A stretch of 45,894 bases of DNA. Origin: Oleiagrimonas sp964566965 (GTDB lineage: Bacteria; Pseudomonadota; Gammaproteobacteria; Xanthomonadales; Rhodanobacteraceae). The translations under genes and the position numbers were made by a program. Numbering within the stretch: the first letter of the stretch is position 1; each line of letters starts with the position of its first letter. Below, piece after piece: positions 16,134-24,590 of the stretch. The stretch is from positions 1-45,894 of the forward strand of contig CAZMKO010000013.1 of assembly GCA_964566965.1 (NCBI GenBank). Reading direction: 5' to 3'. The notes under the pieces were generated by a model, which did no database searches, was not told the DNA's origin, and saw only the letters and a program-made list of their open reading frames with translations.

Positions 16134-17390
16134 ATGAACCTTCCTCCCATTCTCGCCGCCCTGCGCAAGCACAAATCCGGTGTGGTGCTGATCGCGTTGC
16201 AGATCGCGCTGACCCTGGCCATCGTGTGCAACGCGGTCTTCATCATCGCCGATCGCATCGATCGCGTGAATCGCCCCACCGGGCTGGATGAAAGCAACCT
16301 GATGCTGGTCACCCAGCAGTTCGTCGACGCACCCAGTGCCAATGACCCGGAGGGTGCCAGACAACTGGACAACCTCATCCTGCAGGACGTATCCGCGTTG
16401 AAGCAGGTGCCGGGCGTGAGCCATGTCGTGCCGGTCAATTCCATGCCGTTGCTGCGTTCGGCGTGGAACGGCGGCGTGGCCACCCGACCGGACACCTCGT
16501 TCCATGGACGTACCAACATCATGAGTTCGTTCTACTTCATGGGCCAGGAGGGGTTGGACACGCTGGGTCTCAAGCTGGTCGCCGGGCGCAATTTCCATGC
16601 CTCGGAAATCAACACGACGACCCTGCGCTCACAGGTCCACGCGGCGGGCGTACTGATCACGCAGGCGCTGGCCGAGAAATTGTTCCCGGACACGTCGGCC
16701 CTGGGGCAGACCATCTATCTCAACGGCAGTACGTCGCCGACCACGGTGCTCGGCATCGTCCAGCGCATGCAGGTGCCCGGAGTGAGCAACTGGGCGGAAG
16801 GGTTTGCCTGGAACTCGGTGATTCTTCCACAGCGCATGGATGCTTTTTTCAGTCGCTATGCCGTCCGCGTGAAGCCCGGTCAAATGGAGGCCGTGCGCAA
16901 GGCGCTGGTGCCGGCGCTCTACAAGACCAATCCCATGCGTGTGCTGGATGACGACAGCGTGCAGTCGTTTGCCGAGATCCGCGCCGACGCCTACAAGGGC
17001 GATGTCGGCATGGCCATTTTGATGGGCATCATCTGCGTGATCCTGATTGCCATCACCGGCGCCGGCATCGTCGGCCTGACCAGCTTCTGGGTCGGCCAAC
17101 GGCGGCGCCAGATCGGCGTGCGGCGGGCACTGGGTGCGCGCAAAGTCGACGTGCTGCGCTACTTCCAGCTGGAAAACTTCATCATTTCCGGGATCGGCGC
17201 CGTCGTCGGCATTGCCCTGGCGGTGGGCCTGAACCTTTGGTTGATGCAGCACATGTCCATGGCCCGCCTGCCGATCTTCATCGTCATTCTCGGCGTGGTG
17301 CTGGTGCTGGCGCTGGGGCAGGCCGCCGTGTTCGGTCCGGCACGTCGGGCGGCCAACGTGTCGCCGGTTGTCGCCACCAGGAGCGTGTGA
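16134..17390 (+). CDS. FtsX/MacB-type ABC permease, B-type subunit 1
   Basis: This 418-aa protein has the four-helix MacB topology: a first helix at about residues 15-36, a periplasmic domain, then three C-terminal helices. It carries the B-type coupling motif FWVGQRRRQIGVRRALGAR and the C-terminal ending shared by all B subunits (VVATRSV here). It lacks the Cys pair of the A type. The N-terminus PPILAALRKHKSG also recurs in the other B subunits. It is the longest of the four B subunits. Confidence 0.9.
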   Translation: MNLPPILAALRKHKSGVVLIALQIALTLAIVCNAVFIIADRIDRVNRPTGLDESNLMLVTQQFVDAPSANDPEGARQLDNLILQDVSALKQVPGVSHVVPVNSMPLLRSAWNGGVATRPDTSFHGRTNIMSSFYFMGQEGLDTLGLKLVAGRNFHASEINTTTLRSQVHAAGVLITQALAEKLFPDTSALGQTIYLNGSTSPTTVLGIVQRMQVPGVSNWAEGFAWNSVILPQRMDAFFSRYAVRVKPGQMEAVRKALVPALYKTNPMRVLDDDSVQSFAEIRADAYKGDVGMAILMGIICVILIAITGAGIVGLTSFWVGQRRRQIGVRRALGARKVDVLRYFQLENFIISGIGAVVGIALAVGLNLWLMQHMSMARLPIFIVILGVVLVLALGQAAVFGPARRAANVSPVVATRSV

Positions 17391-17465
17391 TGGACAGGGG
17401 CGCCATCGCTGCTCCGGTGTTGTCCCTGAGGGGTCCCTCGAGCCATGCGGGTTCCAGGAATCCAT

Positions 17466-17535
17466 TGTGGGAGCGGCTTCAGCCGCGATGGCGACATGCC
17501 GGCAAATGCCGATCGCGGCCGAGGCTGTTCCCACA
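17466..17535. repeat. paired REP element between permease pairs 1 and 2
   Basis: TGTGGGAGCGGCTTCAGCCG (from 17466) faces an imperfect inverted mate ending CTGTTCCCACA at 17535. This is the GTGGGAGCGGCTTCAGCCGCGAT class found in many pseudomonads and xanthomonads. The 226-bp gap between B1 and A2 holds no gene. Confidence 0.85.
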
Positions 17536-17616
17536 GGGGTTTCGGGGCTCCCTGGACGGGCGGGAAAAGGTGGGAAAGAGCACGTTTCACCATGGCCGAA
17601 ACGGAGCTGTCGACTG

Positions 17617-18924
17617 ATGTTCACGTATTACCTCGACCTTGCCTTGCGCAGCCTCCGGCAGCACAAGATGCTCACCGCGCTGATGGTGCTGACGCTCGGC
17701 CTCGGCATCGGCGCCTCGATCACCACGTTGACGGTATGGCGGCTGTTGTCGGGCGATCCGCTGCCGCAGAAGAGCGCGCGCTTGTTCCACCCGGAGTTCG
17801 ATCCGCTGCCGGCCGAGGGCTATGTGCCGGGGCAGTCGCGACCGCCATGGAGCGGAATGATGTCCTACGGCGATGCCATGAACCTGCTGCATGCCGGCAA
17901 GGCCCGGCACCAGACGGTGCTGGCGTTGACCGAGGTCAAGATCGCGCCGCGGCGCACGGGTGGCCGGCCGTTCTACAGCGACGGCGTCATGGCCACGGCG
18001 GGCTTCTTCGCGTTGTTCGACACCCCGTTCCAGTACGGCCACGCATGGAGCGCCGGGGACGACGAGGGCCGGGCACGCGTCGCCGTGATCGCCTCGTTCC
18101 TCAATGACAAGCTGTTCGACGGCAAAAACAGCGTGGGCCGGACGATCCGCGTCAACGACCACGATTACCGGATCGTCGGGGTGCTGAAGCCGTGGGCGCC
18201 GCAGCCGGCCTTCTACGCGATCGGCCTGGGCGGACACAGCTACGGCAACGGCCAGGCCGTGTTCCTGCCGTTGCCGTCGGCACGGGCTGACGGGATGCGT
18301 CCGCAAAACGTGAACTGCTGGGATACGGCCGACATGCAGCACCTGGAAACCGCGCCGTGTGCCTTCGTGAGCCTGTGGGTGGAACTGGACCGGGCGGCGG
18401 ACGTGGCTGCCTACAAGAATTTTCTGTCCGGTTATGTGCGCCAGCAGATCGAGATGGGGCGTCTGTATCGGTCCGGGACGTGGCTGCCGGGATTGATGCG
18501 GTTCCTGGCCCAGGAACAGGTGGTGCCCGATGACGCGCAGCTGCAGACCAACCTGGCGTTCGGATTCCTGCTGATCTGCATCGTGAACACGGTCGGCCTG
18601 CTGTTGGCCAAGTGTCTGCGTCGATCCCGTGAAATCGGCGTGCGCCGCGCGCTGGGTGCCACGCGTCGCACCATCTTCGCGCAGTTCATGGTCGAGTCCG
18701 CCATCATCGGCGTCACCGGCGGCATCCTGGGTCTGGTGTTCGCCGAGTTGGGTTTGTGGATGATCCGCCACCAACCCGTGCAGTACGCCGATCTCGCACA
18801 CCTCGACGTCCCCATGTTTCTGGCCACCTTCGTGATGGCGCTTGCCGCCAGCCTGGTTGCGGGGATGTTGCCGGCATGGCGTGCCTGCGCGGTGGCACCG
18901 GCCCCGCAGCTGAAATCGGCCTGA
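17617..18924 (+). CDS. FtsX/MacB-type ABC permease, A-type subunit 2
   Basis: This 435-aa protein is a paralogue of A1 with the same layout: N-terminal helix after MFTYYLDLALRSLRQHK, a periplasmic domain, and three C-terminal helices with CLRRSREIGVRRALGAT. The conserved cysteines are C234 and C248. The long open frame begins far upstream inside the REP region, but ATG 17617 aligns with the other A starts and has ACGGAG ten bases before it. It is followed after 13 nt by B2. Confidence 0.9.
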   Translation: MFTYYLDLALRSLRQHKMLTALMVLTLGLGIGASITTLTVWRLLSGDPLPQKSARLFHPEFDPLPAEGYVPGQSRPPWSGMMSYGDAMNLLHAGKARHQTVLALTEVKIAPRRTGGRPFYSDGVMATAGFFALFDTPFQYGHAWSAGDDEGRARVAVIASFLNDKLFDGKNSVGRTIRVNDHDYRIVGVLKPWAPQPAFYAIGLGGHSYGNGQAVFLPLPSARADGMRPQNVNCWDTADMQHLETAPCAFVSLWVELDRAADVAAYKNFLSGYVRQQIEMGRLYRSGTWLPGLMRFLAQEQVVPDDAQLQTNLAFGFLLICIVNTVGLLLAKCLRRSREIGVRRALGATRRTIFAQFMVESAIIGVTGGILGLVFAELGLWMIRHQPVQYADLAHLDVPMFLATFVMALAASLVAGMLPAWRACAVAPAPQLKSA

Positions 18925-18937
18925 GGAGACGCGTCGC

Positions 18938-20158
18938 ATGAGAAGCCATCCCATCCTCGCCAGTCTGCGCAAACACCGCATTCCGGCCATTCTCATCGTG
19001 CTGGAAATCGCGCTGGCCTGCGCGGTGTTCTGCAACGCCGTATTCATGATCAGCCAGCGGGTCGCCGAAATGCACTTGCCCAACGCCATGGACGAGCAGG
19101 GCGTCGCGGTCGTCAGTGTGCGCGGTACCAACCCCACGCATGCCGGCGCGGACATGCCGCGTGATCTTGCGGCATTGCGGGAAATTCCCGGCGTGCGCGC
19201 CGCCGCCGCCATCAACGCGCTGCCGCTGGACAGGAACGGCTGGAATTCCAACATCGCCACCGGCACGGGCCGCCTTCTGGAAAAAAACAGCCCCAATGTC
19301 TCGACGTACCTGTTCACACGCGGTGGACCCGAGGCGCTGGGGCTGCGGCTGCTGCACGGGCGCTTCTTCGACGACGGCGAGTACGCGGACAGCCGGGTCG
19401 GGAGCAACTATCTTCCCACCGGACACGCGGTGCTCATGACACAAAGCCTCGCCCGGCGCATGTGGCCGGACCAGAGCGCGCTCGGCAAGCAGATATGGAT
19501 CGGCGACGAGGCGAACTACACGGTGGTCGGCATCATCGCCGACGTGCTGCGGCCGGACAAGAACGGCCAGGGCCTGACCGGTTTCGACTGGGCGATATTC
19601 TTCCCGGCCGCGCCGCACGCGATCCTCGACCATTACGTGGTACGCAGTTCGTCACGCGACAGCGCGCGCGTGGCCCGCCAGGCCGCCGCGAAGATCGTGT
19701 CGCTTTCACCCAACGCCGTGGTGGCGGGAAAACCTTTTACCGCGATCCGGCAGGCGTTTTTCGACGACGCCCGCTCCATGGTGTGGATGCTGATGCTGGT
19801 GTGCGTGGTCATGCTGGCCGTGACGGCCTTCGGCATCGTCGGCCTGACCAGCTTCTGGGTTCGCCAGCGGCGCCGTCAGATCGGCGTGCGTCGCGCCGTG
19901 GGTGCCACGCGAAACCAGATCCTGCGCTACTTCCAGGCCGAGAACTTCCTGTTGACCACGGCCGGCGTCGGCATCGGTCTGGTGCTGGCTTTCGGTATCA
20001 ATTTGTACCTGATGCAGCACTACCCCTTGAACCGCATGCCCTGGTACTACCTGCCGATCAGCGCCGGCGCACTCTGGGTACTTGGTCAGTTGGCCGTGCT
20101 GGGTCCGGCGCTGCGTGCGTCCAATGTGCCGCCGGTGGTGGCCACGAGGGGCGTGTGA
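18938..20158 (+). CDS. FtsX/MacB-type ABC permease, B-type subunit 2
   Basis: This 406-aa B-type permease opens MRSHPILASLRKHRIP and has a first helix at about residues 15-35, then a periplasmic domain. The C-terminal FtsX core contains FWVRQRRRQIGVRRAVGAT and ends VPPVVATRGV. GGAG at 18922-18925 overlaps the A2 stop and serves as its ribosome-binding site, so A2 and B2 are probably coupled. No substrate can be inferred from sequence. Confidence 0.9.
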   Translation: MRSHPILASLRKHRIPAILIVLEIALACAVFCNAVFMISQRVAEMHLPNAMDEQGVAVVSVRGTNPTHAGADMPRDLAALREIPGVRAAAAINALPLDRNGWNSNIATGTGRLLEKNSPNVSTYLFTRGGPEALGLRLLHGRFFDDGEYADSRVGSNYLPTGHAVLMTQSLARRMWPDQSALGKQIWIGDEANYTVVGIIADVLRPDKNGQGLTGFDWAIFFPAAPHAILDHYVVRSSSRDSARVARQAAAKIVSLSPNAVVAGKPFTAIRQAFFDDARSMVWMLMLVCVVMLAVTAFGIVGLTSFWVRQRRRQIGVRRAVGATRNQILRYFQAENFLLTTAGVGIGLVLAFGINLYLMQHYPLNRMPWYYLPISAGALWVLGQLAVLGPALRASNVPPVVATRGV

Positions 20159-20236
20159 TGGCCAGGAAAGACAGCGCCGCTCCGATGTTTCGCATGATGA
20201 AGGGGCCCTCGAATCACACGGGTTTCCGGGATCCAC

Positions 20237-20448
20237 TGTGGGAGCGGCTTGAGCCGCGACGGCGGCAAGCCGGCCAGTTCCGATAGCCGCAGTAACCGCA
20301 ACCACACGGCGATCGAGAACCCCAGGGCGNNNNNNNNNNGTTGGGGGCCCTCGACACCCCCGGGTGGCCGGTCCCACGGGTGGGCGCGGCTCCCGCCGCG
20401 ACGGCGCCATGCGGGCAGGGGCCAATCGCGGCTGACGCCGCTCCCACA
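20237..20448. repeat. REP cluster between permease pairs 2 and 3, with assembly gap
   Basis: A forward REP copy begins at 20237 (TGTGGGAGCGGCTTGAGCCG), a partial copy lies at about 20380-20405 (GCGCGGCTCCCGCCGCGACG), and an inverted copy ends CCGCTCCCACA at 20448. Ten Ns interrupt the cluster. The whole 422-bp B2-A3 gap holds no gene. Confidence 0.8.
20330..20339. other. assembly gap (10 N)
   Basis: Ten undetermined bases lie inside a REP cluster. The true length is unknown, as short N runs are often placeholders. Confidence 0.99.
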
Positions 20449-20580
20449 GGGCTCTCGAGACCCCCTGGGCGGGTGGGAAGCCGCTCGAATGCCGACCTGC
20501 TTCGCGGCAAGGTTCCGCCCGGCGGCCGGAAGGGTGGGAAAGAACGGGTTTCAGCATGGCCGGATCGGAGTTCTCCACTG

Positions 20581-21900
20581 ATGTTCACGTACTACCTCAA
20601 TCTGTCTTTGCGCAGCCTCAAGCGCAACAAGGTGCTCACGGCACTGATGGTGCTGGCGATCGCCGTCGGCATCGGTGCGTCGATGACCACGCTGACGGTG
20701 ATGCACCTGTTGTCCGGCGATCCCCTGCCGGGCAAGAGCCAGCGTATCTTTTATCCGCAGGTGGATGCGCGCCCGGCCGACAAGGCCGGTGACGAGCCGT
20801 TGGACATGCTCGATTACCGCTCGGCCATGGATCTGTGGCACGCCGGTCGCGGCAGCCGGCAGACCCTCATCGCCAACAGCCCGGTCAAGGTCGACGTGGC
20901 GCGTTCCACCCGGCCGCCGCTGATGCGCACCCTGCTGTCCACGACCACGGATTTCTTCCCGATGTTCGATGTGCCGTTCGCCTATGGCCATCCGTGGTCC
21001 TCCGCCGACGATGCCGACCGCGCCCGTGTGGTGGTGATTTCCTCGCGACTCAACGAACGTCTTTTCGGTGGAGAAAACAGCGTCGGAAAAACGTTGCGGG
21101 TGCGCGGTACCGGGCTGCGTATCGTCGGTGTGCTGGCGCCGTGGCGCCCGTCGCCCAAGTTCTACGACGTGCGCGGCGGGCGCTTCGCGAGTGGCCAGAC
21201 CTCCTGGTTCTACGGGCCGCCGGAAGATGTTCTGATGCCGTTCGCGACCAGCCTGGAAGTCAACGACGGCCATTTCCAGCAGTTCACCTGCTGGAGCATG
21301 CCCGAGGTGGCGGGGCATCTCGCCGATTCGTCGTGCGCCTGGGTGGGGCTGTGGGTGCAGCTGGACACGGCGGCCGCCGTGGCCGACTACCGCAGTTTCC
21401 TTTTCCACTATGCCGCAGAGCAGAAAGCGCTGGGGCGCTTTTCGACCAGCCGCACGCGTTTGATGGGCCTGATGCAATGGCTGGACTTCAACCGGGTGGT
21501 GCCCAGTGACGTGACCCTGCAGACCTGGCTGGCGTTCGCCTTCCTGCTCATCTGCCTGTTCAACACGGTGGGACTGTTGCTGGCCAAGTTCATGCGTCGT
21601 TCCGGTGAAATCGGCGTGCGTCGTGCCATCGGCGCCACCCGTGGCGACGTGTTCACGCAGTGCCTGATCGAGGCCGGCACGGTCGGTCTGCTGGGCGGCG
21701 TCGGCGGCTTCGTGCTCACGCAGCTCGGGCTGTGGTTGATCCGCCGCCAGCCGGTCGAGTATGCGGACATGGCGCACATGGACATCGGCATGTTCCTGGT
21801 GACGTTCGCCCTGGCCATCGTCAGCAGTCTGGTCGCGGGCGCGATTCCGGCCCTGCGCGCCAGCCGTGTGGCGCCGGCATTGCAGTTGAAAACCCTGTGA
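20581..21900 (+). CDS. FtsX/MacB-type ABC permease, A-type subunit 3
   Basis: This 439-aa A-type permease opens MFTYYLNLSLRSLKRNK, nearly the same as A2. The conserved periplasmic cysteines are C237 and C252. The C-terminal core has KFMRRSGEIGVRRAIGAT and ends APALQLKTL. The start ATG 20581 aligns with the A2 start, and the roughly 50 bp before both genes are clearly related, showing shared ancestry of the junction. The frame is open upstream through the gap region, but that part is not A-type sequence. B3 follows after 11 nt. Confidence 0.9.
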   Translation: MFTYYLNLSLRSLKRNKVLTALMVLAIAVGIGASMTTLTVMHLLSGDPLPGKSQRIFYPQVDARPADKAGDEPLDMLDYRSAMDLWHAGRGSRQTLIANSPVKVDVARSTRPPLMRTLLSTTTDFFPMFDVPFAYGHPWSSADDADRARVVVISSRLNERLFGGENSVGKTLRVRGTGLRIVGVLAPWRPSPKFYDVRGGRFASGQTSWFYGPPEDVLMPFATSLEVNDGHFQQFTCWSMPEVAGHLADSSCAWVGLWVQLDTAAAVADYRSFLFHYAAEQKALGRFSTSRTRLMGLMQWLDFNRVVPSDVTLQTWLAFAFLLICLFNTVGLLLAKFMRRSGEIGVRRAIGATRGDVFTQCLIEAGTVGLLGGVGGFVLTQLGLWLIRRQPVEYADMAHMDIGMFLVTFALAIVSSLVAGAIPALRASRVAPALQLKTL

Positions 21901-21911
21901 GGCTTCCGGTG

Positions 21912-23126
21912 ATGCAGATCAAACCCATTCTTGCCGCCCTGCGCAAACACCGCCTGGCCACCTTGCTGATCGCATTGGAAATCGCGCTGGCTTGCGCCGT
22001 GTTGTGCAACGCCAGCTTCATGATCGCCGGCCGCATGGAGGGCATGCGTGTCCCCAGCGGCGTCGATGAAACCCGTCTTGGCATTGTTTCCTTGCAGGGC
22101 TTCGCCGCGGACGACGCCGTGGATGTCAATGCGCGGGTCCTGCATGCGTTGCGGGCCATTGTCGGCGTGCAGTCGGTCAGCGTGATCAATGCCGTGCCGT
22201 TCGGCGAGCGTGGCGGTACCGCCGGCATTTCGCTTGATGCGGCCAAGCAACACTTCGGTGGTGTTCCGCACTTCTACGTGGCCGGCCCGGGCGCTTTCGA
22301 GGCGCTCGGATTGCATCTGGTGGCCGGCCGTGCTCCGGGCGACGACGACTACCGAACCATCGACAACATGGTGCCGGATGGTGCGAACGTGGTCGTCACT
22401 CGTGATCTGGCCGAGCATTTGTGGCCGGGAGAGGACCCGTTGGGCAAGATGTTCTGGGGCCTCGGGACGCATTTCCGGGTCAGCGGCGTCGTGGCGCGAT
22501 TCGTACGCCCCTCGCCGCCCGGTTTCGGGCCGGGGCAAAGCCAGTGGTCCATCTTCGTGCCGGCCCGGCCCGGCGCGCATCTTGCCGGCCGCTACCTGAT
22601 CCGTGCACAGCCGCAACAGTTGAACCGGGTGATGGGTGAGGCCCGTCAGGCGATCCGCAAGGTCGCGCCCGAGGTGGTGCTCGATCCCGAGCAGACCCAT
22701 ACGCTGGACGAACTGCGTCATGACTATTTCGAGGGCGACCGCGCCATGACCGGGCTGTTGGTCGGAGTGATCGTCGCGCTGCTGCTGGTGACGGCCCTGG
22801 GCATCGTCGGCCTGGCCAGCTTCTGGGTGGCACAGCGGCGCAAGCAGATCGGCGTGCGCCGCGCCCTCGGCGCCACGCGCGGCGACATCCTGTCGTATTT
22901 CCAGACCGAAAACTTCCTCATCGTGACATTCGGCGTCGGCCTCGGCGTCATCCTCGCCTACGCCATCAACCTGACCCTGATGCAGTTCTACGAGTTGCCA
23001 CGCTTGCCGTTCTGGTACCTGCCGGTCGGTGCCGTGACCCTGTGGCTGCTGGGCCAACTGGCGGTGCTGGCGCCGGCCCTGCGTGCGGCGAACGTGCCGC
23101 CGGTGGTGGCGACCAGGAGCGTGTGA
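21912..23126 (+). CDS. FtsX/MacB-type ABC permease, B-type subunit 3
   Basis: This 404-aa B-type permease opens MQIKPILAALRKHRLAT. The helix and periplasmic-domain layout is as in the other B subunits. The coupling motif is FWVAQRRKQIGVRRALGAT and the end is VPPVVATRSV. The start is ATG 21912; the longer open frame upstream lies inside A3. Its last 100 or so bases are almost identical to those of B4, unlike the rest of the gene. Confidence 0.9.
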   Translation: MQIKPILAALRKHRLATLLIALEIALACAVLCNASFMIAGRMEGMRVPSGVDETRLGIVSLQGFAADDAVDVNARVLHALRAIVGVQSVSVINAVPFGERGGTAGISLDAAKQHFGGVPHFYVAGPGAFEALGLHLVAGRAPGDDDYRTIDNMVPDGANVVVTRDLAEHLWPGEDPLGKMFWGLGTHFRVSGVVARFVRPSPPGFGPGQSQWSIFVPARPGAHLAGRYLIRAQPQQLNRVMGEARQAIRKVAPEVVLDPEQTHTLDELRHDYFEGDRAMTGLLVGVIVALLLVTALGIVGLASFWVAQRRKQIGVRRALGATRGDILSYFQTENFLIVTFGVGLGVILAYAINLTLMQFYELPRLPFWYLPVGAVTLWLLGQLAVLAPALRAANVPPVVATRSV

Positions 23127-23207
23127 TGGAGGAGCCGGCAAATGGGGAATAGGGAACGGAGAGTGGCACGGGGCGGCGGTACGTTCGCTCGGACGCGGTG
23201 CGACGAT

Positions 23208-23232
23208 CACCCTCTCCCTTCGGGAGAGGGTG
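23208..23232. repeat. perfect 11-bp inverted repeat, CCCTCTCCC class
   Basis: CACCCTCTCCC (23208-23218) and GGGAGAGGGTG (23222-23232) flank a TTC loop. This is a widespread interspersed hairpin type in proteobacterial genomes. It lies in the 152-bp gap between B3 and A4, which has no REP of the type found at the other pair junctions and no gene. Confidence 0.8.
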
Positions 23233-23278
23233 CCGTGCAGCAGTGGGAGAGGGGTTTCAATGTGAGGGAGGATGCGTG

Positions 23279-24580
23279 ATGTTCGGTTATTACCTTGATC
23301 TGGCCTGGTGCAGTTTGCGGCGGCACTGGATCATGACGACGTTGATGGTATTGGCCATCGGCTTCGGTATCGGCGCCTCGATGACCATGATCACGGTGTT
23401 ACACGTGATGAGTGGTGATCCAATCCCGGAAGCCAGTACCACGTTGTATGTGCCCATGCTTGATCCGCGTTCGTCCGGACACCGCCAAACCGGTGTGGGA
23501 GGTACACCGGACGGTTTTACTTGGGTCGATGCCATGAACCTGTTGCATGCCGAACGGGCGGATCATCAGGCGATCATGAATGCGGGTTCGGTGGCTATAC
23601 AGACCATGGAGGCGGAATCACATCCGTTCTTCGAAAGCGGGGAGTATGCGACAGCGGATTTCTTTTCCATGTTTGACGCGCGCTTTCAAGCCGGTGGTGG
23701 CTGGACGGCGGATGAGGACAGGGATAGCGCACGGGTAGTGGTACTCAGTAACACACTCAACCGCAGGTTGTTCGGTGATACCTCCGGCGTTGGAAAAACG
23801 GTGCGGCTGAATGACACCGACTTTCGTGTGGTCGGCATACTCGACAGTTGGTATCCGCAACCGAAGTTCTATGCACAAGGCGGTGGGCGTGTTTTTGGTG
23901 CCGCCGATCAGTTCTTCCTGCCGCTGCAGACCGCGTTGGATTTGAATTTTGCATTGCCCGGCCATTTTTCTTGTTGGGGCGATGGTGGCGACCAGCGCAA
24001 AAGTGATCATTGCACGTGGCTGCAGTTCTGGGTGGAACTGGATAATCCAGACAAGGTGCTCGCATACCAGCGTTTTCTTGCCGACTATCAGGCCGATCAG
24101 CATGCGCATGGTCGCTTTCCGGTCAATTCGCCGCCGCGGCTCTTCGACCTGATGTCGTGGTTGGCGCACGAACAGATCGTGCCTGCCAATGTGTCAATGC
24201 AGATGTGGTTGGCCATCGGTTTTTTGTGCGTGTGCCTGTTGAGCGTGGTGGCGCTGTTGCTGGCCAAGTTTCTGCGCCGTGCGCCCGCCATCAGCATACG
24301 GCGCGCCATGGGGGCCAGACGCCGTGACATCTTCATTCAATGTGCAACGGAGTCGGCACTGATCGGTGCACTTGGTGGCTTGCTCGGCCTGGTCGTGACG
24401 CAGCTGGGCCTGTGGCTCATACGCCAGAGCCCCGATGACTATGCGCATCTGGCGCAGACGGATGTGTCGATGCTTCTCGGCACGGTGGCTATGGCACTGG
24501 TAACCGGTGTACTGGCGGGCTTGTTGCCGGCGTGGCGCGTTTGCCAGATACCGCCTGCCTTGCAGCTGAAGGCGCAGTGA
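23279..24580 (+). CDS. FtsX/MacB-type ABC permease, A-type subunit 4
   Basis: This 433-aa A-type permease opens MFGYYLDLAWCSLRRHW. The conserved cysteines are C232 and C245. The C-terminal core is more divergent: KFLRRAPAISIRRAMGAR replaces the EIGVRRALGA form of the other A subunits. The gene is visibly less GC-rich than A1-A3 (about 55% in a 60-base sample at 23641 against about 67% in A2 at 18001). GGGAGGA at 23265-23271 supports the start. B4 follows after 10 nt. Confidence 0.9.
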   Translation: MFGYYLDLAWCSLRRHWIMTTLMVLAIGFGIGASMTMITVLHVMSGDPIPEASTTLYVPMLDPRSSGHRQTGVGGTPDGFTWVDAMNLLHAERADHQAIMNAGSVAIQTMEAESHPFFESGEYATADFFSMFDARFQAGGGWTADEDRDSARVVVLSNTLNRRLFGDTSGVGKTVRLNDTDFRVVGILDSWYPQPKFYAQGGGRVFGAADQFFLPLQTALDLNFALPGHFSCWGDGGDQRKSDHCTWLQFWVELDNPDKVLAYQRFLADYQADQHAHGRFPVNSPPRLFDLMSWLAHEQIVPANVSMQMWLAIGFLCVCLLSVVALLLAKFLRRAPAISIRRAMGARRRDIFIQCATESALIGALGGLLGLVVTQLGLWLIRQSPDDYAHLAQTDVSMLLGTVAMALVTGVLAGLLPAWRVCQIPPALQLKAQ

Positions 24581-24590
24581 GGGCGGACCG

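Noticed and set aside
17466..17535. CRISPR-like repeat spacing in the permease junctions
   Set aside because: The repeats are inverted REP pairs with no regular direct repeats or spacers and no cas genes.
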